Assembly (NCBI GenBank): GCA_028818695.1
Contig: JAPPNK010000015.1
Location: 134,597-198,596 of the forward strand
Length of the DNA stretch: 64,000 bases
Origin: Candidatus Poribacteria bacterium
GTDB lineage: Bacteria > Poribacteria > WGA-4E > GCA-2687025
Direction: 5' to 3'
A program made the position numbers and the translations under genes. Every line of letters begins with the position of its first letter. Positions within the stretch are counted from its first letter, which is position 1. Shown piece by piece: positions 24,247 to 32,585 of the stretch. Below the pieces are notes generated by a model. That model made no database searches and was not told the DNA's origin. It saw only the letters and a program-made list of their open reading frames with translations.

Positions 24247-25212
24247 TTAATCGGGTGACATATCCTTCAGAAGCGCGTACAATCCAAAAAAGCAGAGACC
24301 GACGAGCCATCCCGCGAAACATATAAATTTGGCGAGGCTCCCAGGAAAACCTGCGGCGCTTTTTCCCGCTCCAGTCATGAGCGAGGCGGTGAACGCAAGA
24401 ATCATGCTTGCGAACCCTAAGATCAGCAGCTGTCTTTTCCGTTTCGCCGCTCTCTTCCTCGCCTGTGTGAAGCGCAGCTCCAGCAGCTCGGCGGCGTTGA
24501 ATTCCTGATGCGCAAACCAGAAGGCGGCGTCCTTTTCCTTCAGCTCCGACACAATAGACCGGTACCCGCCGAAATAAGCGCTCTTGAACCATGTCTTCTC
24601 ATGCATCTCGTAAAGGATGCGGGCGCGCGTTTTTTCGGCGGCGAGGCTCATGGGGGAGTCGCCGGCGAAACGGGGCAGCTCCAGTTTCTCGCAGGCAAGC
24701 GTCTCTACCGCTGTGAACTCCTGCCGCCTCAGCCAGAACTCCGCCTTCTTGCTCTCCAGATGAGGCAGGCAGCTCATGAGCCGATTCAGTCGTTTTGGCG
24801 GCAGCGCATGCGCCTCGTCCATGATTCGCAGATATGTCCTGGCTGCGTCGCCGTCCGACTTGCGCAAATCGACTTGAAACGGCGCCAGCTCATGTTCGAT
24901 GTCGGCGGCGATCTCGCTTGCGGACATCTCTTGTCGCTCGTTCCAGAAGCCGAGCGGTTTCTGTTTCAGGAGCGCGGTCAGCTTAAGGTACCGCCATGCT
25001 AGCCCGCCTTTAAAGTACCGCTGCCAGTTATCTCGGAATTCCTTAAGAACGCGCAGACGCTTTTGGGACGCCGCAAGCGTTTCCGACGCGCCGCCTTGGA
25101 AGGGCGTTAGATCGAAGTCGCGCTCGCGTTGATGTATGCGCGCCAGCGTCAGCTCATCGCGCGTCTGCTTCGGTACCGCTTCCAGGTCGCGCATGATGCT
25201 GCGTTCGTCCAT
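24247..25212 (-). CDS. Membrane protein with three related ~70-residue units
   Basis: A 321-residue protein of unknown family. Three soluble, helical units of about 70 residues each contain FW followed by RQE/HQE and F/MxAxE (FW at 89-90, 159-160 and 231-232). Two transmembrane helices follow near 261-279 and 294-315, so the soluble part probably faces the cytoplasm. Start at ATG 25212 with GGAGG nine bases upstream. It is divergent from the ThuA gene. No catalytic motif is evident; a protein-binding adaptor is one possibility. Confidence 0.7.
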   Translation of the reverse strand: MDERSIMRDLEAVPKQTRDELTLARIHQRERDFDLTPFQGGASETLAASQKRLRVLKEFRDNWQRYFKGGLAWRYLKLTALLKQKPLGFWNERQEMSASEIAADIEHELAPFQVDLRKSDGDAARTYLRIMDEAHALPPKRLNRLMSCLPHLESKKAEFWLRRQEFTAVETLACEKLELPRFAGDSPMSLAAEKTRARILYEMHEKTWFKSAYFGGYRSIVSELKEKDAAFWFAHQEFNAAELLELRFTQARKRAAKRKRQLLILGFASMILAFTASLMTGAGKSAAGFPGSLAKFICFAGWLVGLCFFGLYALLKDMSPD

Positions 25213-25250
25213 GGACGCCTGCCTCCGCTGGAATGGTTCGCTGTTACGGC

Positions 25251-25279
25251 ATGATCGCCTGTTCCGCGTTTTTTATCAA
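25251..25279 (-). promoter_or_regulatory. Possible promoter for the triple-unit membrane protein
   Basis: On the minus strand TTGATA (25279-25274), 17 bp, GATCAT (25256-25251); the -10 is poor. Confidence 0.3.
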
Positions 25280-25288
25280 GGGCGGAGC

Positions 25289-25317
25289 TTGTCTCGCCCC
25301 ATGAGATGCGGTAACGT
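25289..25317 (+). promoter_or_regulatory. Promoter for the ThuA operon
   Basis: TTGTCT (25289-25294), 17 bp, TAACGT (25312-25317), 33 bp before ATG 25350. Confidence 0.45.
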
Positions 25318-25349
25318 GTTTGCGCTGCGTATTCAGACGGGAGAACGGC

Positions 25350-25988
25350 ATGAATGTACTTGCGCTTTTTGGCGTCGATCAAGGTTTTCAACATACATCG
25401 GACAGCATTAAGGAGCTGCTGTCGAACGCGGAGGGGTTGAATGTTGAAGCGGCGGAGGGGCTGGATTCTCTCAATTCATCGCTCGCAGATGTGGACCTCG
25501 TCGTCTTCAGTATCGGCTTCGCCCGCGTTGAACGGACAAACGGCGGGCGCCGCTGGGTTCCGTCGCTTTCAGCTGAGCAAGAGGAGCGTCTCTTTGCGTA
25601 TGTGCGCGGAGGCGGAGGGATTGCCGCCATACACGGCGCGGCGTGGAACATCGCCGGGCGGTATATGGACCTTCTCGGAGGCGCCGCCAACTGGCATCCC
25701 CCAGGTTTGACTTTCACCGTCAACATTGCCGACTCCGACCACCCGGCGCTGGAAGGCGTCGCCGACTTTGAGGTGGAGGACGAAATTTATATGACGGCAT
25801 GCGATCCAGCCGTAGAAACGCTCGCGACGGCGCGCTGGCAGAATCGAGACCATCCTGTCGCCTGGGCGAAAGCGTACGGCGATGGGCGCGTCTTTTACAC
25901 GGCTCTCGGCCATGGCCCGTCCACTTTTGAAAAGCCTGAAATGCGGCGGCTGTTGACGCAGGGCGCGCGCTGGGCGGGCGGAGCGTAA
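25350..25988 (+). CDS. ThuA-like domain protein
   Basis: A 212-residue protein of the ThuA/trehalose-utilisation family, a class I glutamine-amidotransferase-like fold. Typical blocks are VDLVVFSIGF, LFAYVRGGGGIAAIHGAAW, HPALEGVADFEVEDEIYM, and GRVFYTALGHGPSTFEKPEMRRLL. No nucleophilic Cys sits at the expected elbow, as is usual in ThuA. Family members occur beside Gfo/Idh/MocA and sugar epimerase genes, and a role in sugar catabolism is assumed. Start at ATG 25350 after GGGAGAACGGC. The next gene starts immediately after its stop. Confidence 0.85.
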   Translation: MNVLALFGVDQGFQHTSDSIKELLSNAEGLNVEAAEGLDSLNSSLADVDLVVFSIGFARVERTNGGRRWVPSLSAEQEERLFAYVRGGGGIAAIHGAAWNIAGRYMDLLGGAANWHPPGLTFTVNIADSDHPALEGVADFEVEDEIYMTACDPAVETLATARWQNRDHPVAWAKAYGDGRVFYTALGHGPSTFEKPEMRRLLTQGARWAGGA

Positions 25989-26822
25989 ATGACGCCTGAT
26001 TTGCCGCGCGTCCAGATCGGCGGGCTGTCGGTCAGCAAACTGATCATCGGCGACAACCCGATGTACGGATACTCCCATTTCAACAAGCTGCTCTCCAGCC
26101 ATTATGTGGAGTGGCACACGCCCGACCGCGTCATGGAAGCGCTGCGCCGGGCGGAGGAGGCGGGGATCAACGCTTGGCAGAACTCGCTCACGGAGCGCTC
26201 CGTCTCGGACGCCCAGCGATACCTCAAAGAGGGCGGGGGCGTCCACTGGTTCGCGTTGAGCTGGTCGGACGAATGGTACCGCAATCCGTCAAAGGCAACA
26301 GAAGACGCGCGGCATGGACCCGCCGCGATGGCTCCGCATGGGGGCGGCGTCGGAGACCGCTGTTTTCGAGAGGGCAAACTGGACCTGCTGAAGGACATCC
26401 TGAAACGGATACGAGACGCGGGAACGCTTGTCGGCTTGTCGGCGCATGACCCGCGCCTCGTTGAGACGGCGGAGGAGCGGGGCTGGGATGTGGACTACTA
26501 CATGACGGCTCTTTACCATCTCAGCGCCGCCCGAAGGGAGTTCGCTCAGAAGTTTGGGCATGATCCGATGGGCGAAATCTACCTGCGCGAGCATCGAGAC
26601 CGCATGCTGGACGTTGTGAGCCGAGTTTCTAAGCCGTGCATCGTGTATAAGGTTCTGGCGGCGGGTCGGGCGATTCAGTCAAGGGACCGCATCCGCAGCG
26701 AATTCGCCTATGCGCTGAAACGCATGAAGCTGAACGACGCGCTGTTGGTGGGTATGTATCAAAAATACGGGGATCAGATTGGGGAGAACGCCGCGTTGGT
26801 CGCCGAGCTGTGCGCCGAATAG
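25989..26822 (+). CDS. Predicted TIM-barrel protein of unknown function
   Basis: A 277-residue cytoplasmic protein. VQIGGLSVSKLIIGDNPMYGYSHF at the start resembles the first strand of aldo/keto-reductase-like barrels, and VGLSAHDPRLVETAEERGWDVDYYMTALY and KPCIVYKVLAAGR look like later strands. The usual D-Y-K-H tetrad of the reductases is not obvious, so it may be a related barrel with a different chemistry. Its ATG directly abuts the stop of the ThuA gene, which points to a shared pathway, probably sugar-related. Confidence 0.65.
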   Translation: MTPDLPRVQIGGLSVSKLIIGDNPMYGYSHFNKLLSSHYVEWHTPDRVMEALRRAEEAGINAWQNSLTERSVSDAQRYLKEGGGVHWFALSWSDEWYRNPSKATEDARHGPAAMAPHGGGVGDRCFREGKLDLLKDILKRIRDAGTLVGLSAHDPRLVETAEERGWDVDYYMTALYHLSAARREFAQKFGHDPMGEIYLREHRDRMLDVVSRVSKPCIVYKVLAAGRAIQSRDRIRSEFAYALKRMKLNDALLVGMYQKYGDQIGENAALVAELCAE

Positions 26823-26895
26823 ATGCCGAACGGAACATCGTATGGTATGCTGAACGGGCTTGTGTTAAGACGCGCGTTCAATGTGGAGTATGCAG

Positions 26896-27792
26896 ATGGA
26901 GAAATCAAGCTATCGGGTCGGTTTTGTGGGCGTCGGGCGTATGGGCGGAAACATGGCGCTGCGCCTGCATGATGTCGGGTATGCCGTAACGGCGGTCTAT
27001 GACGCGGACGAGGCGCGTACAAAAGCGGTTGCGTCGCAGGTCGGTTGCGAGGCGGCTTCGTCGCCCGCGGCAGTCGCGGAACTCTCCAACACGGTTGTCA
27101 CCGTTGTGACGGACGACGCGGCGATGCGCGCCGTCTACGCCGAAGATTCGCCCGCCAGCCTGCTTCAGCATGCGGACGGGCGCGTTTTCATCAACTGCGC
27201 CACCCTTTCGCCGCAGATACATCTGGACGTTGAGCGTCTCGTGGAGGCGCGCGGGGGAATGAGCGTCGAAGGATGCATGGCGAGCAGCATCACCCAGGCG
27301 CGCGAAGGAACCCTCTATTTAATGTGCGGCGGAAAGCGGGAGGCGTTTGAGCGCGTGGAGCCGCTGTTGAACGACCTGAGCGTCAACCTGCGGCATGTGG
27401 GCGAAACAGGGCGCGCCGCGCAGGTGAAGGCGCTTGTCAACATGGTCATGAACATCAACACGGCGGGACTGGCGGAAGGACTCGGTCTCGGCGACGCCCT
27501 CGGTCTTGATTTGACGATGCTTCAAGAGATCTTTTCGCAGACAGGCGCCAATTCGCGCGTTCTGGAGACGGACGGGGAGGATATGCAGCATCGCGACCAT
27601 GAATGCTATTTTTCTGCCGCGCATGCCGCCAAAGATTCCGGCATCGCGCTGGCGCTGGCGGACGCGGAAGGGCTGGACCTGCCGCTGGCGCGCGCGACCT
27701 ACGATCAGTTTAAGAAGATGATCGAGATCGGGAAAGGCGAGCTGGACAAGTCGGGCGTCGCGGAGCTGACCTTCAAAGGTCGAAACGACTAA
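26896..27792 (+). CDS. NAD(P)-dependent beta-hydroxyacid dehydrogenase (HIBADH/GlxR-like)
   Basis: A 298-residue dehydrogenase of the 6-phosphogluconate/3-hydroxyisobutyrate family. The Rossmann motif GFVGVGRMGGNMALRL is at residues about 8-22; SVEGCMASSITQAREGTLYLMCGG matches the substrate-binding block, and GRAAQVKALVNMVMNIN carries the catalytic Lys and Asn. KDSGIALALADAEGLDLPL is the family's C-terminal helix. Start at ATG 26896 (GGAG seven bases upstream) rather than 26881. It oxidises a 3-hydroxy acid or reduces its semialdehyde; the substrate is unknown. Confidence 0.88.
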   Translation: MEKSSYRVGFVGVGRMGGNMALRLHDVGYAVTAVYDADEARTKAVASQVGCEAASSPAAVAELSNTVVTVVTDDAAMRAVYAEDSPASLLQHADGRVFINCATLSPQIHLDVERLVEARGGMSVEGCMASSITQAREGTLYLMCGGKREAFERVEPLLNDLSVNLRHVGETGRAAQVKALVNMVMNINTAGLAEGLGLGDALGLDLTMLQEIFSQTGANSRVLETDGEDMQHRDHECYFSAAHAAKDSGIALALADAEGLDLPLARATYDQFKKMIEIGKGELDKSGVAELTFKGRND

Positions 27793-27798
27793 AAGCGG

Positions 27799-29283
27799 AT
27801 GCGAAAGGCGGAACAAGTGAACGACGAACCGAAACAAGAGCAGGTTGAGGCGCCGGGCGAAGAGCTGCCGGGTCCGTTCATACCGCTGAAGACGGCGGAG
27901 ATGCCGGAGCGGACGAAGTCTTTTTGGAAGCTGGCGGGTCCGGGGGCGGTGCTGGTCGGCTTGTCCATCGGCGCAGGCGAACTGATCGTCTGGCCTCAAA
28001 TCGCCGCGGAATACGGCGGCACGATGATGTGGGCGGCCGGCTTAGGCTTATTCATGCAGCTCTGGGTCAACTTTGAGGCGGCGCGCTGGACGGTCGCCAC
28101 GGGCGAGAGCGCCTTTTCGGGCTTTGCGCGTCTCTGGAGCGGCTTCGCCTGGGTGTTCATCGCGCTGACGATTGTCGGATGGATCGGTCCAGGGTGGGCG
28201 CGCGCCTCCGGAGCCGCCTTAAAGGCGCTGCTCGTCGGTCCTGAAGGGTTCGGATCCGACACCTTCTGGACATGCGTCACGTTCGTCTTTGTTGCGATCA
28301 TGCTGTTCGGTCCCAAGCTGGTCTATACCGGGATGGAGCGCGGCATTGAGCTGCTCATCATCATCGTTGTCATCGGTCTCATTTCCGTTGCGATCGCCAC
28401 ATCAACGGCGGACACTTGGCGCGAATTAGGCGGGGGGCTTTTGAACTTCGGGCATATCGAAGAAGGAATGCGCGTCAAGAAGTTTTTTGGCGCCATCGTG
28501 TTTGCAGGCGCGGGAGGAACCGCCAACCTGTTTTACTGCTACTATCTGCGCGACAAACATGTCGGGATGGGCGCGCGGCTCCCAGCGCTGATAAATCCGT
28601 TTCGAGGTCGCCAAGAAAAAGCGGTTCAGGCGGGCTTCACCTACGACGACTCCAACCCTGAGAACAGACGCCGTTTTCGAGACTGGTTCTCCTATATTCG
28701 GCGCGATCAGCTGCTTTTCTTTTTCGGTTTGAACGCCGTAACGATGTTTCTGTTCATCATCGGATCGCTGGCTGTCTTGCGCCCCGCCGGCATCATTCCT
28801 GAATCCGGCACGCTGGTGTACGACCAGTCGCAGGTACTCGGCTCGGTATGGGGCGAAACGGGGCGCATCATCTTCCTGATGGTCGGCGTGGCGACGCTTT
28901 TTTCAACGCAGCTGGCTCTCATTGACGGATGCGCGCGTTCGCTGTCCGACATCATCCATTTTAATTTTCCCCGCGCCCGCAAACGAGGGCTTTCATGGTG
29001 GTATGTGCTGATCGCGGCGGGATGGATGATCATCGGCGCGCTCGTCATCTATATGCTGGAGACAGGCGGCATCGGCTCCCTTCCGTTCTTTTTTGAAGTC
29101 GCTTTTATCGGCGGAATCGCCATGGCGATTTATGTGCCGCTGCTGCTGTATATGAATCTCAAAAAACTGCCGAAATCGGCGCGTCCGGGCATCGTTCACA
29201 CATCGTTTACAGCTCTCGTCGGGCTAGCGTATATTGTGTTCGCTGTCTGGTCAATTGTTGAGGAGATTGGCAGTCGGTTGTGA
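27799..29283 (+). CDS. Nramp-related membrane transporter
   Basis: A 494-residue protein with about 11-12 transmembrane helices after a 40-residue acidic N-terminus. The first helix, KLAGPGAVLVGLSIGAGELIVWP, aligns with Nramp TM1, and FAGAGGTANLFYCYYLRDK (235-253) with TM6. The canonical metal-binding DPGN and MPH motifs are replaced (GAGE at 58-61; GGTAN), so divalent metal transport of the usual type is doubtful. Start given at ATG 27799; GTG 27817 with AAGGCGG upstream is a serious alternative. It follows the dehydrogenase by 6 bp. Confidence 0.78.
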   Translation: MRKAEQVNDEPKQEQVEAPGEELPGPFIPLKTAEMPERTKSFWKLAGPGAVLVGLSIGAGELIVWPQIAAEYGGTMMWAAGLGLFMQLWVNFEAARWTVATGESAFSGFARLWSGFAWVFIALTIVGWIGPGWARASGAALKALLVGPEGFGSDTFWTCVTFVFVAIMLFGPKLVYTGMERGIELLIIIVVIGLISVAIATSTADTWRELGGGLLNFGHIEEGMRVKKFFGAIVFAGAGGTANLFYCYYLRDKHVGMGARLPALINPFRGRQEKAVQAGFTYDDSNPENRRRFRDWFSYIRRDQLLFFFGLNAVTMFLFIIGSLAVLRPAGIIPESGTLVYDQSQVLGSVWGETGRIIFLMVGVATLFSTQLALIDGCARSLSDIIHFNFPRARKRGLSWWYVLIAAGWMIIGALVIYMLETGGIGSLPFFFEVAFIGGIAMAIYVPLLLYMNLKKLPKSARPGIVHTSFTALVGLAYIVFAVWSIVEEIGSRL

Positions 29284-29304
29284 AGCAGTTTTTTAACCTG
29301 GCGC

Positions 29305-30963
29305 ATGACGGAAGAATCGCCGGCGCCGAGTTCCAACCCGCGCCGCCATGATTTAGACGCCCTGCGCGCCTTTGCGATGCTCATCGGCGTCGGCCTCCAT
29401 GCGGCGCTGGCGTTCATACCGGACGCTTGGATCGTACAGGACTCGACCATTGGCGAAGCGTCCAGCGGCGTTATGTCGCTCTTTTTGATGGCTGCGCATG
29501 GTTTCCGCATGCCCGTCTTCTTTTTAATGAGCGGCTTTTTTACGGCGATGCTCTGGCGCCGGCGCGGCTTGATCCCGCTTCTACAGCGCCGGTTCAAGCG
29601 CATCTTCATCCCGCTCCTGCTCGGCTGCGTCACGATCGTTCCGCTCATGTACCTCATCTACGGCGTCGCCATTGAGCAGACGGAGGCAGACGCAGGCAAA
29701 AGAGTCGACAATCTATGGAAGGCAGCCGGAGAAGGCGACGTTGACGCCATTGCGATGTATGCCGAGGCGGGAGCCGACCTGAACGCGCGCGAACCAATCA
29801 GCGGGTCGACGGCGTTGACGATCGCCGCCGTCAGCGGGGAGCCGGACGCGGCGGAGGCGCTGCTGAAAGCGGGAGCCGACCCGAACGCGCGCAACCGCGA
29901 CACTGCAACGGCGCTCATGGCAGCCGCTTTTTTCGGACGCGCCGAATCGATGAAACTGCTTTTAAAGGCGGGAGGCGATCCCGACCTTCCCAAAAACGAC
30001 GGATCAACGGCGCGAACGGCGCTGACGGCGGACCGAGGCGCGACCGAGTTCGTCGCCGCTCTTATACAGATGGAGATCGACTGGGAGGAAACGGTCGACG
30101 GGCGGAAGCGAATCGCGCGCATGCTGGGCGGTACCGCGGCGGAGGAAGAGACAAAGACGAGCGGCATCGGCCGCGCCGCGTTTTCCATTTATGCAGTTGT
30201 AACAAGCGTCTCGTTTCACCATCTCTGGTTCCTCTGGTTTTTATGCATTCTAGCGGCGGTCTTTGCGGTGTACGCGCTTCTGTTGGACAGATACGGCTGG
30301 CGCCCCGCCGGCGGCGCGTGGATCCTCTCGCCGATGCGGTATCTCTGGGTCATACCGCTCACGATGATTCCGCAATGGTGGATGAGCGAGATTTCCTACG
30401 GACCCGACACCTCGGCAGGCGTGATTCCGATGCCGCATGTGCTGCTGTATTATGCGATCTTTTTCGGCTTCGGCGCCGTCTATTACGACTGCGGGGACGA
30501 GCATGGGAGCGTCGGCAAATGGTGGCCGTTGACGGTTCCGCTCTCGCTGCTGATCCTGTTTCCGCTCGGCCTCGGGGCGACATACGGGTATGAAGAGCTG
30601 GGGTTGCCGCAGGAATGGAGACGCCCTCTGGCAGATCTGCTCCAGGTATCCTATACGTGGTTCATGACATTCGGGTTGATGGGTCTGTTTCGGCGCCTGC
30701 TTCAGCGGGAAAACAGGGCGGCGCGCTATGTGTCCGATTCCACCTACTGGCTCTATCTGGCGCATCTTCCGCTGACCGTCTTGGCGCAGATATGGATGAA
30801 GCATTGGAATTGGAACCCGTTTATCAAGTTCATGTTCGTTTGCGTTCTCGTGACGGGGGTCGTGCTGGTCTCGTATGAGGCGTTTGTGCGTTATACATGG
30901 GTCGGCGCGATGCTGAACGGGCGGAAGACGCGCCCCAAGCGCATAGACGCCGCGGCCCTTTGA
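29305..30963 (+). CDS. Acyltransferase 3 (OpgC-like) with an inserted ankyrin-repeat domain
   Basis: A 552-residue membrane protein. RRHDLDALRAFAMLIGVGLHAALAF is the acyltransferase-3 first helix with the catalytic-type His, and FRMPVFFLMSGFF is the second. After the third helix, residues about 135-288 are cytosolic-looking ankyrin repeats (AIAMYAEAGADLNARE, AAEALLKAGADPNARNRD, SMKLLLKAGGDPDLPKND). Helices resume at about 293 and continue to the end, with STYWLYLAHLPL typical of the family. It would transfer acyl groups to an extracytoplasmic glycan. An ankyrin insertion in this loop is unusual. The last 47 bp recur after the Fic gene. Confidence 0.85.
   Translation: MTEESPAPSSNPRRHDLDALRAFAMLIGVGLHAALAFIPDAWIVQDSTIGEASSGVMSLFLMAAHGFRMPVFFLMSGFFTAMLWRRRGLIPLLQRRFKRIFIPLLLGCVTIVPLMYLIYGVAIEQTEADAGKRVDNLWKAAGEGDVDAIAMYAEAGADLNAREPISGSTALTIAAVSGEPDAAEALLKAGADPNARNRDTATALMAAAFFGRAESMKLLLKAGGDPDLPKNDGSTARTALTADRGATEFVAALIQMEIDWEETVDGRKRIARMLGGTAAEEETKTSGIGRAAFSIYAVVTSVSFHHLWFLWFLCILAAVFAVYALLLDRYGWRPAGGAWILSPMRYLWVIPLTMIPQWWMSEISYGPDTSAGVIPMPHVLLYYAIFFGFGAVYYDCGDEHGSVGKWWPLTVPLSLLILFPLGLGATYGYEELGLPQEWRRPLADLLQVSYTWFMTFGLMGLFRRLLQRENRAARYVSDSTYWLYLAHLPLTVLAQIWMKHWNWNPFIKFMFVCVLVTGVVLVSYEAFVRYTWVGAMLNGRKTRPKRIDAAAL
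30907..30953 (+). repeat. Direct repeat, left copy (acyltransferase 3' end)
   Basis: 47 bp starting GCGATGCTGAACGGGCGGAA, coding for the last residues of the acyltransferase. It matches 32284-32330 with one mismatch. Confidence 0.8.
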
Positions 30964-31037
30964 TCCAACCCGCCGTCCTTTCCCGCCCTTGCGGTGAAAC
31001 GCGGCGCAGGATGCGTTGTTTCATGTTATGTCGTAAA

Positions 31038-31064
31038 ATGGAATAAGCGGGAGCGTTATTCCAT
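31038..31064. promoter_or_regulatory. Perfect palindrome upstream of the Fic gene (candidate operator)
   Basis: ATGGAATAA (31038-31046) and TTATTCCAT (31056-31064) are perfect 9-bp arms around GCGGGAGCG, 32 bp before the Fic start. The AT-rich stretch just before it (GTTATGTCGTAAAAT) may be a promoter. It is a candidate binding site for a dimeric regulator, possibly the winged helix at the C-terminus of the Fic protein. Confidence 0.5.
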
Positions 31065-31095
31065 AAAAAGCCGTTTTTTGAAATAAGGATGCGCT

Positions 31096-32265
31096 ATGGA
31101 GCGGGGAGAACTGGGTCGGCGGGAGACCATGTCGCTTACAGGCGAGCGTGTTGAGGCGTTTGTGCCAAAGCCTCTGCCGCCGAATCCGCCCATCGACATG
31201 AGCGGGCAGTTGAGGCAGGCGCTGGAATCGGCGTCGCTGGCGTTGGGGCGTCTGGACGGCATCGCTTTCTCCCCTCTATTGCCTGATCCGCTCATTTTCG
31301 CTTATGCGTATCAGCGCAAGGAAGCCGTTCTTTCGTCGCAGATTGAGGGAACGCAAACCTCGTTGGCGGATCTGGCGCTGTTTGAGGCGGGCGCGCCTCC
31401 CGAAGCGCACATGGACGATGCCGCCGAAACCGCCAACTATGTTGCCGCTCTTGAACATGGTATGGAGCGCATGGCGGAGCAGTTTCCAATATGCAATCGG
31501 CTCATTCGAGAGATTCATGCGATACTGCTGTCGAGCGGGCGAGGTCGAAACAAGACGCCCAGCGCGTTTCGCCGTTCACAAAACTGGATCGGCGGAACGC
31601 GCCCCGGCAACGCCGTTTATGTTCCGCCTCCTCATGAGCTTGTTGAAGACTGCATGGCGGATATGGAGCGTTTTATTCATGCGGACGACGGGCTGCCGGC
31701 GCTCATACGGGCGGGCGTTGCGCATCTGCAATTTGAGATGATTCATCCGTTTCTGGACGGCAACGGAAGAGTCGGACGGCTGCTCATACTGCTCATGCTC
31801 ATGGACGCGGGCGCGTTGCGGTCGCCGATACTCTACCTAAGCCTCTACCTCAAACGCCGTAGGGATGAGTATTACCGGCTGCTGAACGAAACAAAAAATA
31901 CGGGCGATTGGGAAACATGGATCGCGTTCTTTTTAAAAGGCGTTCAAACCTCGGCGGAGAACGCGGTCGATACATGCAGCCGTCTTTACCGCCTTTTTGC
32001 TGAAGACCGCGCATTGATCGAGAGCGAGCTTGGGCGCCGCGTCGGCTCCGCTCTGCGCGTTCACCGGTCGCTCTGCTCAATCCCGGCGGCGCAGCTGACC
32101 GCCGTCGCCAAAAGCGCGGAGATCAGTTACGGCGCCGCCTCCTCCGCGGTGGAGGGGCTGGAGAAGATCGGCGTCGTCCGCGAGGTCACCGGGAAACGGC
32201 GCGGGCGCATTTATGTTTATACCCGATGCCTTGACATTCTCAATGAGGACACGGAGCCGCTTTGA
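31096..32265 (+). CDS. Fic family protein with C-terminal winged helix-turn-helix
   Basis: A 389-residue predicted AMP-transferase (adenylyltransferase). The Fic motif HPFLDGNGRVGR is intact at about residues 217-228. An N-terminal Fic_N region carries the inhibitory motif S-x-x-x-E-G (S80, E84, G85 in LSSQIEGTQTS), so it is a self-inhibited class II Fic. Residues about 315-385 (QLTAVAKSAEISYGAASSAVEGLEKIGVVREVTGKRRGRIYVY) form a winged helix likely to bind DNA. Start at ATG 31096 after AAGGATG. The gene sits inside a segment flanked by 47-bp direct repeats. Confidence 0.9.
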   Translation: MERGELGRRETMSLTGERVEAFVPKPLPPNPPIDMSGQLRQALESASLALGRLDGIAFSPLLPDPLIFAYAYQRKEAVLSSQIEGTQTSLADLALFEAGAPPEAHMDDAAETANYVAALEHGMERMAEQFPICNRLIREIHAILLSSGRGRNKTPSAFRRSQNWIGGTRPGNAVYVPPPHELVEDCMADMERFIHADDGLPALIRAGVAHLQFEMIHPFLDGNGRVGRLLILLMLMDAGALRSPILYLSLYLKRRRDEYYRLLNETKNTGDWETWIAFFLKGVQTSAENAVDTCSRLYRLFAEDRALIESELGRRVGSALRVHRSLCSIPAAQLTAVAKSAEISYGAASSAVEGLEKIGVVREVTGKRRGRIYVYTRCLDILNEDTEPL

Positions 32266-32283
32266 ACGCTCCCGTTGCCGACT

Positions 32284-32330
32284 GCGATGCTGAACGGGCG
32301 GAAGACGCGCCCCAGGCGCATAGACGCCGC
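32284..32330 (+). repeat. Direct repeat, right copy (downstream of Fic)
   Basis: Repeats 30907-30953 with a single difference (CAGGC for CAAGC). Recombination between the copies would remove 1,377 bp with the Fic gene and leave the acyltransferase intact. Confidence 0.8.
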
Positions 32331-32447
32331 TCCCCTTCTAGAATAGAACGCGGAGTCCAAAGCGGTATCCTATCTCATAGTAGAAGCGCAAGACGCTTTA
32401 GAGTATTTTAGTGGATCGCAACGCGACTGCAGCATCAGGAGATTTAC

Positions 32448-32564
32448 ATGAAAGCACGGCGACCATCTCTTCCGCGCATTTTCATGACTTTAGCGGTTTT
32501 ATTCTGGCTGACGCTTATTACGCAAAACAGCCAAGCGCAACTGGAACGACGCTTGCGGGCATGA
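32448..32564 (+). pseudogene. Orphan signal-peptide ORF, likely relic of a WD40-type secreted gene
   Basis: ATG 32448 follows AGGAGATTTAC, a strong ribosome site, and encodes 38 residues ending at TGA 32562: MKARRPSLPRIF, a hydrophobic core, then NSQAQ, a typical cleavage site like those of the two WD40 giants (VANAQ and SSQAQ), then only eight more residues. It looks like the 5' end of a third paralog truncated by the next gene's arrival. A short functional leader peptide is the alternative. Confidence 0.45.
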
Positions 32565-32585
32565 AGAATAGGGCGCGCGTAGTTC

